Source: Aldrovandia affinis
Lineage: Eukaryota > Chordata > Actinopteri > Notacanthiformes > Halosauridae
Direction: 5' to 3'
DNA: 64,000 nt
Assembly: GCA_029706075.1 (NCBI GenBank)
Contig: JAINUG010000048.1
Coordinates: forward strand, 2,474,501 to 2,538,500
The translations under genes and the position numbers were made by a program. Of this stretch, positions 11,320 through 21,303 are shown one piece after another; the first letter of the stretch is position 1; each line of letters begins with the position of its first letter. Below the pieces are notes generated by a model that saw nothing but the letters and a program-made list of their open reading frames with translations, did not search any database and had not been told where the DNA came from.

Positions 11320-11506
11320 GAATGTTTGACAGTCTCCCACATGCCTTCTGGCAAGAGTTTTCTTCAACAATGCGTTTATTTTTGCCACCGTCCCATGAAG
11401 TGCAGATTTGCAAAGCGCCGGGGTACTTCATGGGAGGGTGGCAAAAAGAAACACATTGTTGAAGAAAACTCTTGCCAGAAGGCATGTGGGAGACTGTCAA
11501 ACATTC
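11320..11506. repeat. Internal palindrome in the Tc1 element, 81-bp arms
   Basis: The left arm 11320-11400 and right arm 11426-11506 are near-perfect reverse complements separated by a 25-bp loop. Each arm carries the same piece of Tc1 transposase coding sequence (around GAAGAAAACTCTTGCC and GGCATGTGGGAGAC), so one transposase segment is present twice in opposite directions. This is best explained by an inverted duplication within the element. Confidence 0.9.
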
Positions 11507-11539
11507 AGTCTGGGAGACTCTGCCATGGAAGACTAACTC

Positions 11540-11690
11540 CTTTAGAGTTGCCATAGGCCTCTTGGTGGCCTCCCTAACCAGTGCCCTTCTCGCATGGATG
11601 CTCAGTTTTGGAGGACAGCCTGTTCCAGTTGTGCCATATTCTCTCCATTTCTTTATGATGGACTTATTGGTGCTCCAGGGAATATTTGAT
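11540..11690 (-). pseudogene. Tc1 transposase N-terminal fragment
   Basis: In one minus-strand frame the residues run WREYGTTGTGCPPKLS-IHARRALVREATKRPMATLKEL. This is the second helix-turn-helix and linker typical of Tc1-family DNA-binding domains. The frame then enters the palindromic segment, where the usual linker to the catalytic domain is replaced by duplicated sequence. No start codon or catalytic residue is retained. It would have bound the terminal inverted repeats of the element. Confidence 0.7.
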
Positions 11691-12706
11691 CTTTGAAATC
11701 TTCTTATATCTTTCCCCTGACTGGTGCTTTAGAAAAACCTTTTCTCGGATTTGCTTTGAATGTTCTTTGGTATTCATTATGAAGCTCTTTTTTGAAAATG
11801 CACTAACCAACAGTGGAACCTTTCACAGACAGGATTATTTCATTTGAAATCACTTGAAACACCTGAATTGTACACAGGTGGAGGCCAATCAGATAATTAT
11901 GTGACCTCTGAAGATAATTGATTTCACCAGTTTATTTAGGTGTGTCTTACACAAAGGGGTGAATACATATGCAATCAATTATTGCCTGTTTTTTATTTGT
12001 AAATAATTAAGAAAAAGCTTTAGATTTGTCTTTTTTATTTGAAATTACAGAGTATTTTGTGTTGATCAATGGCAGGAAATCTCAATTAAATCCATTTTTA
12101 TTGCATAAAATAAGAAATTAAAATGTGAAGAATGCCAAAGGGGGTACTTTTTATACCCACTGTATATGCACGCTTGGGGCAGTGCTGTGGCACGAGGCAG
12201 AAATCGTATGTGTATATATCCTGAGAACGCATGGCTGGGAGTGCATTATTCTGCTTATACCATGGTTACTTGCTACAAAAATATTAAAATGCAAAAGTAT
12301 TAAAAATTCAAACTGTTATCAAGTACAAATTATCATATTTTGGCATGTTTAAATCTACCAGGAAATGCAGTTCCTCATTTGCCCAAGTTCAGGAAGAGAT
12401 TAATTGCTTGCACAGTACATGGCAGCAATGGGTCAAAAAGAACAGCCAGCAAATGACTTGGATGAATTCTCTATTCTGATTGGCTGGTAGCCATGCGTAA
12501 ATATCATGTACATGTACAGTAAATCCTTCCCACTTCTGAAACAAGTTCCATATTAATTCACCCAACCTCACACATTGCATAAACAAGGATCATCTTTACA
12601 TCACCGCCAGTGTCGTACCAAAATTAGCTTGGTTATGGAATATTAGGAACGTATTAATATCAAAGGATTACAAATTAATCAGATCTGTCAGGTTAAAGCA
12701 ATTCAT

Positions 12707-12906
12707 TTAGATCATAGTTTTCTTCTATATCAGACACAAGTTATATTTTCCTACCTGACATGTTTCGACGGCAATACTTCCGTCTTCGTCAGAGGGGTCA
12801 CTGGATGGTATGTGAAACATGTCAGGTAGGAAAATATAACTTGTGTCTAATATAGAAGAAAACTATGATCTAAGTAAAACTATAGACACTATGAACTTAA
12901 TTGAAC
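12707..12906 (-). mobile_element. Small Penelope-like insertion with inverted arms
   Basis: A 200-bp insert is flanked by a perfect 13-bp duplication (TAAAGCAATTCAT at 12694-12706 and 12907-12919). The paralogous copy at 41.0 kb lacks the insert, giving an empty site. The insert has inverted arms at 12707-12766 and about 12813-12873, matching over about 60 bp. A unique centre holds a hammerhead-like motif. Inverted terminal pieces carrying a hammerhead motif are a known feature of Penelope-like retroelements. No reverse transcriptase is present, so this is only a terminal piece. The family assignment is inference. Confidence 0.55.
12754..12800 (-). ncRNA. Hammerhead-ribozyme-like motif
   Basis: Read on the minus strand: CTGACGA (12792-12786), one extra A, a 5-bp stem GACGG/CCGTC closed by an 8-nt loop, then GAAA, a self-complementary ACATGT and a GTC cleavage-type triplet ending at 12757. 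AGG after the triplet can pair with CCT before the first box as a short stem I. The order and core boxes fit a type I hammerhead with a minimal stem III, as described for Penelope-like elements. The extra A and weak stem I leave activity uncertain. Confidence 0.5.
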
Positions 12907-13960
12907 TAAAGCAATTCATGTCTAGACCATCGATCAGAAAGCCTGTGTAGGAGTTTTCTAAAGCAACACAACTCATTTGCTTCAAACGATTGCAATAACT
13001 TATTGGAAATGTTTTCTTATGTACCCAGAAATATGTCTTGCTAGTTAGCCAGCTTCTGTAAGCATCTTTTTCAGCAAACTTACACCAACTCCTATATCAA
13101 CGTGGTTTGTGAGATATTTCTAACATTAACTTGAAACCATGAAATAGTTTAACGTTATAGCAAATATATTTAGCTAGCAATAGCTAACTAAGTTAGTTGG
13201 CTAGCCAGATGCTTTGTTTAATATTAGCCAGATGTGTTAGCAATATATGAAATACATGTTTAGCAAATGCTAGAAAAGCTAGCTAGCACTATTCCCAACT
13301 TGTTCAGCTGTGGTACAATGAGTCCCACCAACTCAGATAGCTAACTGCCATTATGCATTTTTAGGTAACTTGACTAATCTAGCTATGTTGGCTCAATTCG
13401 ATAATGTACTGTACTTCGCTAGTTTACAAGCGTATTAAGTTAGGTAATTCATGTTAGCTAGCTAGCTAACATTAGCGCTGTCAACTTTTTTATCTTATAA
13501 CATATTTTTTTCCTTTCCATCATTGCTACTTTTAGCTAATCTTGACTCAAGCTAACAGGCTATTTGCTATAATTCTGTCTGTGTTCTGACAGCAAGGATA
13601 TTACTGGAATAAATGCCCGTTTCCAACACAATTTGCCAAATATCTCTCAAGGTTTTTTTTTGTTGCTGGCTGGTATTTTTGGCCCATAGGCATATCTGCA
13701 ATCTACTGTGCAAGTAATGAATGCTTCATCTCTTCCTGAACCTGGGCAAATGGTGATATATATTTCTTCGTGGATTTGCACATGCCTAAATATGATAATT
13801 CTTTACTTGATAACGTTTTGAATTGAATACTTTTGCTTTTTTTTTTTTATGGGCACATATCTGTGGTATTTCACCACCCCAGGCATGCATATATATCCTG
13901 AGAATGCAAGGCTTTTCGTGGTTTATTCCTTATACACACAGACACAATCTTGCTACTGAA

Positions 13961-15392
13961 AACATGCTTAAAGAATAAAATTGTTTGGCTTTAACCTTTC
14001 TGTGAGCAAAGGTAATTAACAACTGATTCATTATTAACTAAAAACAGCACCCTTCCTCATTGTCAATCAACAACACTTGCTTTTCTGACATAATATAAAT
14101 AAATGATGTCAAAATACGAAACAAAAAACGAAAACGGTATCAAAACCCTAAAAAATATAATCCTGCCAAGTCTGCTCATATCGTAGTACACACATAGCCT
14201 AACAAATGAAGAAGTGCAACAAAACATTACATAACACTGACACACAGAGTTTCTGTCAATGATGAGAGCATATATAACAGTGTGTCATGCATCATTCTGG
14301 GTGTGGGTTGATGAAGTATCAAGAGGTAATGGCAGCTATATGTCCTGACCCAGGCCATGGCCTGAACATGTGGGTTTGAAGTCAACTCTTTGTTGATAAT
14401 GACAGAGGTGTGAGAGTGCAGTTTTGTGTGGTATGGCACTGTTGTCAAAGCTGTCAAATGACGGAGACACAAGACGTCAGCTCCTCAGTGACTGAAGAAA
14501 ACCTGCACATCAGCGTCTTAACTACGCGCTACCCACTGGATTCTCGAATCACTACTCACCACTACCACTCCTACTTACCTGGACCCACACGATGTATTCA
14601 GGAGCCTCAGCATTAGCAGCTGCAACTTTGTATTGTCAAACTTTATATTGTTTTACTGGCTAGAAAGCAGTCCTAAAATTGTGGTCAGTAGTCCATGCAA
14701 GCAGGGAATCTCCACTTATGTTTCCAGGAGGGTCCAATAAAGCTCTCAAGAGGGTTGAAGCTAGACTGTCAGCAGCCACTGTGTGCTAAAAGAGTAGCAC
14801 ATTTACAACTGAACGCAGCCTGAGATGAACACCTGGTGAGCCGTTCACACGGTTCTCTTCAGGGTCTACTCTACTGAGATCCTGCATCGATGTGAGCAAG
14901 CATAAAAAATAACCATGATTGTGAGCTTCACAGAGGAGTGCAGGAGCACAGATTAGGGTAAAATTCATACTTGTCAAAGGGCAAGTATCTTAGAAAATAT
15001 ACTTGTCCTTCCTAAAAGTAACTTTTCTACATGGATATTTATGTTTGACTTGTGCAGTGTGTGCTCATGGGACTGTGTAGCAGTGAAGCTCTGACGGGTG
15101 CCCGCAGGTGGTGTTAGCAACTAGTGGTCTGACTGTACAGTACATCATAACGTACACTCTAGTCGGGACTCGAACAAGAGAGATTTTTCCATTCACAACT
15201 AGAGTGTGGTATGGCAGCTAACGTAATAGCTAGCTAATAATTCCTAGATTTAACCGAGCAAGCATGTGGGAATGATTTGTGCTTGGACTGTAGGATGGAG
15301 ATGGGAAATCACTGCAGGAAACTCACAGCGATTCTTCAGCCTGGCGGGAGGGCTCACTGAACTGAATATAGACAGTAACTAGCTAACTAGTG
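13961..15392. other. Unassigned sequence, no gene seen
   Basis: Mixed-composition sequence. Opposed short frames at 14227-14616 mirror each other. An ACTTGTC word recurs near 14970-15010. No convincing element ends were found. Confidence 0.4.
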
Positions 15393-15545
15393 TTCACGGA
15401 TATTGCTTGCTAATTCAAGGCTTGGTAAGTGATAAATGCATGATCACTTACTAAGCCTTGTGTTAGCAAGCAACTAGCAACAACAGATATCAATATCCAA
15501 TGTCCGTGAATGCTAAAGTTAGCTAGCTAGCTAACTAACTAGCTG
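15393..15545. repeat. Imperfect palindrome followed by TAGC run
   Basis: The stretch around 15404-15434 (GCTTGCTAATTCAAGGCTTGG, then TAAGTGAT) is mirrored at about 15442-15474 (ATCACTTACTAAGCCTTG, then TTAGCAAGC) across a 7-9 bp loop. Weaker outer pairing runs from CACGGATATTG on the left to CAATGTCCGTG on the right. It ends in TTAGCTAGCTAGCTAAC, itself a perfect palindrome. No coding content is seen. Confidence 0.75.
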
Positions 15546-16655
15546 GTTCTCGCTGTTGTGTCTATGTGCCATGATCTGCGAACTTTCTTGACTGCTGCAG
15601 AGTCTGGCATAGCAACAACAACAAACATGGTGAGCACAGACTGCATGAGTGACAATGTGCTGCTTTTCCCATTTGGAACTTCTGAAATATTTTTGAATAT
15701 CCGTGCATGACGTGTTTGTTACAATGTGAGTGTAAAACAGAAATAGTTCCAGTTAGCTAATAAAAAAATATTTTTTTAAACAATTCAGTCGTCAGCAGGA
15801 CGACAACTTGGAAATCAAAGGTCGTCCTTCTTAATTTGTAGTCGTCTGAGATGATAGGACGACTGCTCATCTGGGCCCCTGGGAGTGGGTGGAGTTCACA
15901 GAGGCCATGCTTGACAGCACCAGACACATTAGGCGGTGTGTCCCGGAGCAGACTTCAGATGGTTATATAGTCAAACTGGACCGCAACCCCCACCAACCCC
16001 TTTAAGCAACTGCCATCCTGCTGAGTCACGTGTAAACTAAGCTGTCTTGGTTCTGACCATATTTTGACTGCCAGAAATTGGCCCACTGCTTGAACAACCT
16101 TGGTAAGAACAACCAGCCCTCTGGCTCATGCAAACACCCTCCCCACAACCGTTTCCTTCTGGCAATTTGAGTCCATCTTAAAGTGTAAAATTCATCAGCA
16201 GTCATTTCACTGCATTAAAAGCACCATTCTGTTTCAATGTAGAACTACATAATGTTTGTCTCAGGAGTCTTACATCTAAACTGGGGACTGTGTTTGAAGC
16301 AGGAACTTATCAGATGTAATCAACAGGAGTTAGCATTGGACAAACCAATTACTGAATCTCCACTTTGGAGGAGCAGTTGGGAAGCAGTTTGATTAAAGCA
16401 TCTCCTCATCACAGGCCACAGTAAGGTCAAAGCATTTGGGTTATATTTGGGTTCAAGTTAAAAGCCTTACATTTGCTGCAGCTCATGCCTCACACATTCA
16501 ACAACATTTAATTTGTTTTGTTGGGACATTGCTGTCCAGCATTGCAGTTATGACTTTTTCACACCCCAAGGATTTAAGATTTCACACCAGACAGTTTCAT
16601 CCATCGCATCGCAGCAGGGTCTTAAACAACTGGGAAAGACACAGTGACATAAACG
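15546..16655. other. Unassigned sequence, no gene seen
   Basis: Around 15788-15870 the words GTCGTC and GACGAC alternate and could form small hairpins. The rest is unremarkable. The 74-codon frame at 16436-16660 shows no domain. Confidence 0.4.
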
Positions 16656-16890
16656 GCTAAGTGGCTCACCCCGAAGCAGAGGCTGAGCACCACAGCTAAA
16701 TTATCATAGGTTTGAGTCTGGACTTTAGGTTCCTCGGGTTAGCCCTGTATTAGCACCCCCTAGCTACTCAGCAGGTACCTACACATTACCAGATGTAGTC
16801 AGTGACAGTTGCACCTCTCCTCCAATAGGCACTAACTCTCCTGTAGTATTGTGTGATCTGTAGTGTGGAAATATTCATAGGCTGGCAGAG
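16655..16890 (+). repeat. Dispersed SINE-like repeat, copy 1
   Basis: GGCTAAGTGGCTCACCCCGAAGCAG and TAGGTTTGAGTCTGG look like A- and B-box regions of a tRNA-derived head. The 3' part (CTCTCCTCCAATAGGCACTAACTCTCCTGTAGTATTGTGTG) matches 35578-35640 at roughly 70 percent. The family name is unknown to me. Confidence 0.5.
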
Positions 16891-17754
16891 CGAAGAGGCA
16901 GATCGGAGGAGTGCATGAGCTTCAGCTGCTGTGCTCCCTGCAAGGGTACAGGTGGCATAGCAGTCATAAGAACAGAAGAACAGAAGAATACATGATGACA
17001 AGAACAGGTATTTTCTAGGCTTGTAATTTCCTAGTCTAAAGACTATCCAGTACTGCATCAAGCCTGTATAGCTTGAAGCAGGGCCGGAAGCATAGTGATA
17101 TGACAGCACAACTGGGGATTCACAAAATGACAGAAGAAGGGGAAGGGGGGGAGAAGGTCAGGGTAATTGGACAGCAAACCAAGAGGTGTTGAATTTAAAG
17201 AGGAAAATAAAGTGTATATATTGCAGTGTTAGGAAATAAAAGTCTAATTAATCCTATGCTGACTTTTTTGTTATAAGTAAAAGTAAAACAATCCTAAATT
17301 AATCATGTTACCAGAATTGTCACTGTATTGCAGGGTTTCTGCCTTGTTAACATTTTGTTTAGAATGCTGAAGGGTCTGATTTGGAGAATCCACAACTGCT
17401 GCAGGTCATCTTCAAGCCTTAAGACTTAACAAGGGCTTTGAAAATATCAATAATTAAGACTGCATCCTGCCCTCTTGCACAGGAGTTACAGGGTAGATAT
17501 TTCCTCTGTGCTTTCATGGCTTCCATTTCCCCTCTAGACAAGTACAGGACCGTTAAAATGGAAATAGAAGTATATCCACCTGATAAATGTGACAAGGGGC
17601 ACTGTATCTCCTCAACTGCACCCTCCCAACTCGCAAACACATACATAGTAATCCATCACAAAAAAACGAGTGAGCTGGGCAATGGGCCAGAACAGGGGAA
17701 CTGTCCGTGAGACCAGTGCTGAAATGTGACTGCCTTAGCACGGCCACCTGAAGC
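16891..17754. other. Unassigned sequence, no gene seen
   Basis: Contains a purine-rich tract near 17130-17160 (GGGGAAGGGGGGGAGAAGG) and AT-rich sequence. Frames at 17419-17710 overlap on both strands without recognisable content. Confidence 0.4.
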
Positions 17755-18000
17755 GGAGAGAGGAGCTGTCCACAGATGTGGTGCTGAAACCAGGAGCGAG
17801 TGCAGTGGAGTACACCAGAGCAGAGCGGAAGATAGAAGACCTGTGCAGTGGATCAGTGAGCTGTCCACGGGCATAGTGCAAAATGGTTGTGTCGCAAGGA
17901 AAACAGGAGCAGGGGAGCACCACAGAGCTGTCCATAGCTGTGGTACTGAAATGAGGAACCTGCTCAGGAGTGCAGAGAGCTGTCCAACAGTGTAGCAGCC
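17755..18000 (+). repeat. Degenerate tandem repeat with GAGCTGTCCA core
   Basis: The word GAGCTGTCCA, often followed by A/T-G-TGTGGT-CTGAAA, recurs at about 17763, 17860, 17928 and 17978 with intervals of roughly 50-100 bp. Spacer sequence between the cores is related in part (GGAGCAGGGGAGCACCA against GAGTGCAGTGGAGTACACCA). Open frames run through on both strands (17726-17995 plus and 17735-18016 minus), as often happens in such arrays. No protein family is recognised. Confidence 0.5.
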
Positions 18001-18897
18001 TGGGATTCAAAAACAATCAAAAGAGAGGTCAAATAAATAATGTCTGAACACAGCCTGGCTCCAGATCAGTTTCTAGGACGCAAATGCCACAGCCCAGTAA
18101 GAGGCGGGGTGCTTTCATGTGGGTGGTCCTGAGATGTGGACAGTGCGGTATGCTCCAAACACACGTAGCAGGGGGCTGTCCCCTCTAATGATCTGTAGCT
18201 GAAATAGAGGTCTGCGATGCTCTATTTCCCTCTCCTCTTTAACATTTTCCATGCTGAGCCAGGCAGGTCCTGAACACGCAGATGTGGAGGCTGGCATGTG
18301 GGAGGAGGGGAGAAACTCAACCTTCCCCACACACTCACACTCCAGCTCCTGTTAAAATGGGCCATCGGCAGGTGTTATGATAAACGGGGGGTGTGAAAGG
18401 CACCAAATATAGTCCACAGTTGTACCCTTCCACAGCTGAATCATAAATGTGTATATAGTACCACATATAGTACCCCCTTCCAATGAACCAAACCAAGCAA
18501 ATGTATTAAAATAAACAATTAAAAATGCTGTTACACAAATGAGTAAATCTCAGAAAACACAATTTTGGGGAATACAAAGAAAAAAATACCCATACACTAA
18601 CAGGACAGGAACTTCTGCATTTAGAGCTGAGAACATAAGGGCTACACAGTGCACAGTAAGCAAATAGAACAAACTTCCTAGTTGCAAGAAACTGTGATCC
18701 TTGGAGAAAATCGCTTGGCAGGGGCTTCCAATCGATAGCCATCGGAATACGTCTGATAGGTTCACCAAGTCCAACCTTTCTTGAGAACATCTGTATTTAT
18801 AGAAGTTGGATAGAAGGCTTTTTAGGGAAGCTGTGGGCATTTAAGAAAGAAATGGAGAAAGGTGGGCTGACTGCAGATGAGAGAGAAGAAGGCAAGG
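18001..18897. other. Unassigned sequence, no gene seen
   Basis: Unique-looking sequence. Minus-strand frames at 18506-18840 overlap each other and read as hydrophobic low-information sequence. No motif supports a gene. Confidence 0.4.
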
Positions 18898-18986
18898 GCA
18901 AGAGAGAGAGAGGGAGAGAGAGGGTGAGCGTGAGTGTGATAAGAGAGTGTGTGAGAAAAAGAGCATGTGTGTGTGTGTGTGTGTGA
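18898..18986. repeat. (AG)n and (GT)n compound microsatellite
   Basis: AG-rich repeats at 18898-18922, impure GT/AG sequence to about 18960, then an uninterrupted TG run at about 18965-18985. Confidence 0.92.
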
Positions 18987-19354
18987 GACAGACAGGGTGA
19001 GGAAAACAGTATTCATGGCATCCTAAGGAGAAGAGCTGTCAGAGCGTAAACATGGCAGCATGCGGAGACAAGGCTGAGGACCCATCTGTGATGCTGGGAG
19101 ATGCGCACTCATGCGCAGAGGGCTGCCAGGCTTGGCTGGCGAAGCCAGGAGGAAGACACGCCTTGCCAGAGTGTTAGTCCAGGGCAGCAATCAGGGCAAC
19201 TCGCACAGGTAGTTTATGCACTCTGCTGAGCGACCGGGATGCAAGTCATGACTGTTTCCTTTAAAGCCGCTCTGCATGGCTCAGATCGTCACCTCCATCA
19301 GAATCTGCATAGCAGCCAGACTCCATTCCCTGTTTAGCCACACGCAACAGAGGG
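18987..19354. other. Unassigned sequence, no gene seen
   Basis: Moderately GC-rich with several GCGCA and GCAG words around 19070-19260. No supported gene or repeat. Confidence 0.4.
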
Positions 19355-19494
19355 ACAGTGTGTTGCATGGTGGATACAGCATGGAACTGAAGGTCATGGG
19401 CTTTAGTCCCAAGGGGGAAACCTTGAACCCTTGAGCAAGGTACTCCATCTCATTTGCACCAGTGAAAAACCAGCTGTTCAGGTGTTACAGATAG
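19355..19494 (+). mobile_element. tRNA-derived SINE fragment
   Basis: The order of the head (GTTGCATGGTGGATACAGCATGG), a degraded B box (GGCTTTAGTCCC), AACCCTTGAGCAAGGTACT and CAGCTGTTCAGGTGTTA matches the SINE family at 36.6 kb. The tail is replaced by the MITE-like end that starts at about 19495. Confidence 0.62.
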
Positions 19495-19685
19495 GACAGG
19501 GGTGTCCAATCTTATCCGAGAAGGGCCGATGTGGGTGCAGTTTTTGCTAAGCAAATGAATACTGCAGTAATCCAGTAGAAAATATGGATAATTATTGGGA
19601 GCTTTTCAAACCAGCTTCCATAGGCTGGTTATTGAGGGACTGCAGCAATGCTCTGAGAACATGAGATTTGAGAGATCACTAAAAG
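19495..19685. mobile_element. hAT-type MITE, left part
   Basis: ACAGGGGTGTCCAATCTTATCC followed by GAAGGGCCGATGTGGGTGCAG is the characteristic left end of a common fish hAT MITE. A CAG-starting right end is not visible, so the copy is truncated or the right end has decayed. It abuts a SINE fragment. Confidence 0.55.
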
Positions 19686-20751
19686 TAATAATGCAATACA
19701 ATCAGACATTTATAATTCAAATTTTCATAAAACGAATGAACTGAGAACAACTGAAAAATGATTGGCCTTCTTACTGTTCACATTGCCCTGAAGGAAAAAG
19801 GCATATTCAAGTGTCTTTGATGTGAAACAGGGACGACGGTACACAGAGACATGTGGCGAATGTGATTTTCAAAGAAACATGGCATGGGTTTCTTACGCCT
19901 GGGGATATTAAAATGGGGTTCGTATGCACATCTTAACAGCATTTCGATACTTGAGATTAAAAAATGTACAAAATCATCACTGTGACTGAAAGAAGGCGAG
20001 GGGGAAGGGCTGGATGTGGGACACAGCAGCATACACCCCACCCCACCGCCGACCCTACTCTAATCCCACCCCACAGCATCACCGTCAATTGAGGTCCCTC
20101 TTCTCTGATCTCTATCCCCTGTGTGTGCCCAGGCCCAGTGCCCATGCCTACCCTTCTCATTTCACCAGGACAGAAGGGCAATGAGGCAGCAGTCTGGAGA
20201 CTAAGACCAGGTGGATGTGACAGCACATGGTTGAGAAATGGAATATAAGAAGAATACTGAATGCTGCAATGCAGGTAACATGGTAAGATTCCTGTTGTGA
20301 TAACCTTTTGCTGTTCCCTAAACATTTAAAGCTGAGATCGGGATCACCACAATAGAAAACATATTGTTTTGCTTTCACCATATAGTCAGGCTATATTTAT
20401 TTGAGCTAAACCATCATGGCACCAACCTGGGCCCCTGAGCAGAAACGGAATGCAGCATGTCAGGCCTCTGAGTCTCTGTCGACACACGTGACAGAGACAC
20501 CGTATGTATCCATGGCAGACAGGAGTAATGAAAGCATGCACGCTGCACAAACCCAAAGGGACATCAGGGCAGTGCACTGTCCCGTACAAAGTGGCAGCAT
20601 TGTGCTCCCCACGCCTCGCTCTCCCTTTTCAAATGCCCCCATTGTGTTCCTCAAATAAGCTCTCGGCTCCTTCTCTATGTGGGAGGGAGCAGTCCCTCTC
20701 ACCCACTGCAACAGATCCAACATGAGGATGTTTAGCTTCAGAACCCCCTGT
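19686..20751. other. Unassigned sequence, no gene seen
   Basis: Opposed open frames of 70-120 codons occur at 19957-20783 but show no domain. The longest (minus, 19957-20325) overlaps another minus frame and carries no signal I recognise. Confidence 0.4.
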
Positions 20752-20779
20752 CCACACACACACACACACACACACACAT
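20752..20779. repeat. (CA)n microsatellite
   Basis: Uninterrupted CA run of about 13 units. Confidence 0.97.
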
Positions 20780-21189
20780 GCACCTCCTCTCTCTTTCTTC
20801 ACAAGCCAGATGATGATCAAACCTCCTATTTTTACTCATGAAAAGAGTCTGTGAAATTGAGAAAGGTTATGGCAAAGTCAAGCCCCAAAGACACTTCTCC
20901 TTCAAACTCAATGACCAAGAAGTACTGTAGGCACAGCTGCAGGCTGAGCACAGAGAGACCTTCCTTTTGAGGCATTGAGTCCTGGGCTGACTGTCTAGGT
21001 ATTTTTTTTAAAACAGAAGCTCAGCTATGATGTGCTGCCCTGCTGAAACATGGGCTCGTCCACCATACGTTTGAAGGTTTTAATACAGCTTTTCATTAGC
21101 ATGTTTTTTGAAAAGATTATACATGACAATATATTTGCTTTTGCATCCTTATGGTGGCACAATCCATTGCTGGAATGTGGTTTCACTAC
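20780..21189. other. Unassigned sequence, no gene seen
   Basis: Unique-looking sequence with a T tract near 21003. No feature supported. Confidence 0.4.
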
Positions 21190-21303
21190 ATAGGTATTCT
21201 GTAGCACATTTAAAACAGCTGGATTTCTGCCTGAACATTTGAGGTAAATGACCTTGCTCAAGGGTGCAACAGCAGTGCTACACCTCGGAGTTTGATTCCG
21301 CAA
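21190..21303 (-). mobile_element. tRNA-derived SINE fragment, minus strand
   Basis: On the minus strand GGAATCAAACTCCGAGGTGTAG is followed by CACTGCTGTTGCACCCTTGAGCAAGGTCATTTACC and AAATCCAGCTGTTTTAAATG. This is the B-box and middle part of the same SINE family as 36562-36771. The tail is lost. Confidence 0.65.

Larger units (their letters stand above)
10851..12162 (-). mobile_element. Tc1-like transposon, degraded, 1312 bp
   Basis: The element is bounded by TA at 10849-10850 and 12163-12164. Its inverted ends start CAGTGGGCAGAGAAAGTA on the left and CAGTGGGTATAAAAAGTA on the right, read inward. On the minus strand, 11680-11540 encodes a Tc1 transposase N-terminal helix-turn-helix stretch (WREYGTTGTGCPPKLS, then RRALVREATKRPMATLKEL). 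The catalytic DDE part is not recognisable. In its place is an internal palindrome (11320-11506), and the 10870-11300 part is AT-rich non-coding. The copy is dead. Related TA-flanked relics lie at 4.5 and 37.1 kb. Confidence 0.85.
12195..13960. mobile_element. Unclassified repeat family, copy B
   Basis: About 12449-13800 aligns over its length, with gaps, to 40758-41720. Shared landmarks are a CTTGGATGAA-TTCTGATTGGCT start, GATCAGAAAGCCTGTGTAGGAGTTT, ACTCAAGCTAACAGGCT and CTTCCTGAACCTGGGCAAAT. The left flank (about 12280-12448) is the reverse complement of about 13660-13860, so the copy has long inverted arms. Outside the arms, 12205-12250 and 13889-13934 are direct repeats starting TATATATCCTGAGAA. 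The centre has TAGCTAGC runs. No intact ORF is present in this copy. The superfamily is not assigned. Confidence 0.65.
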
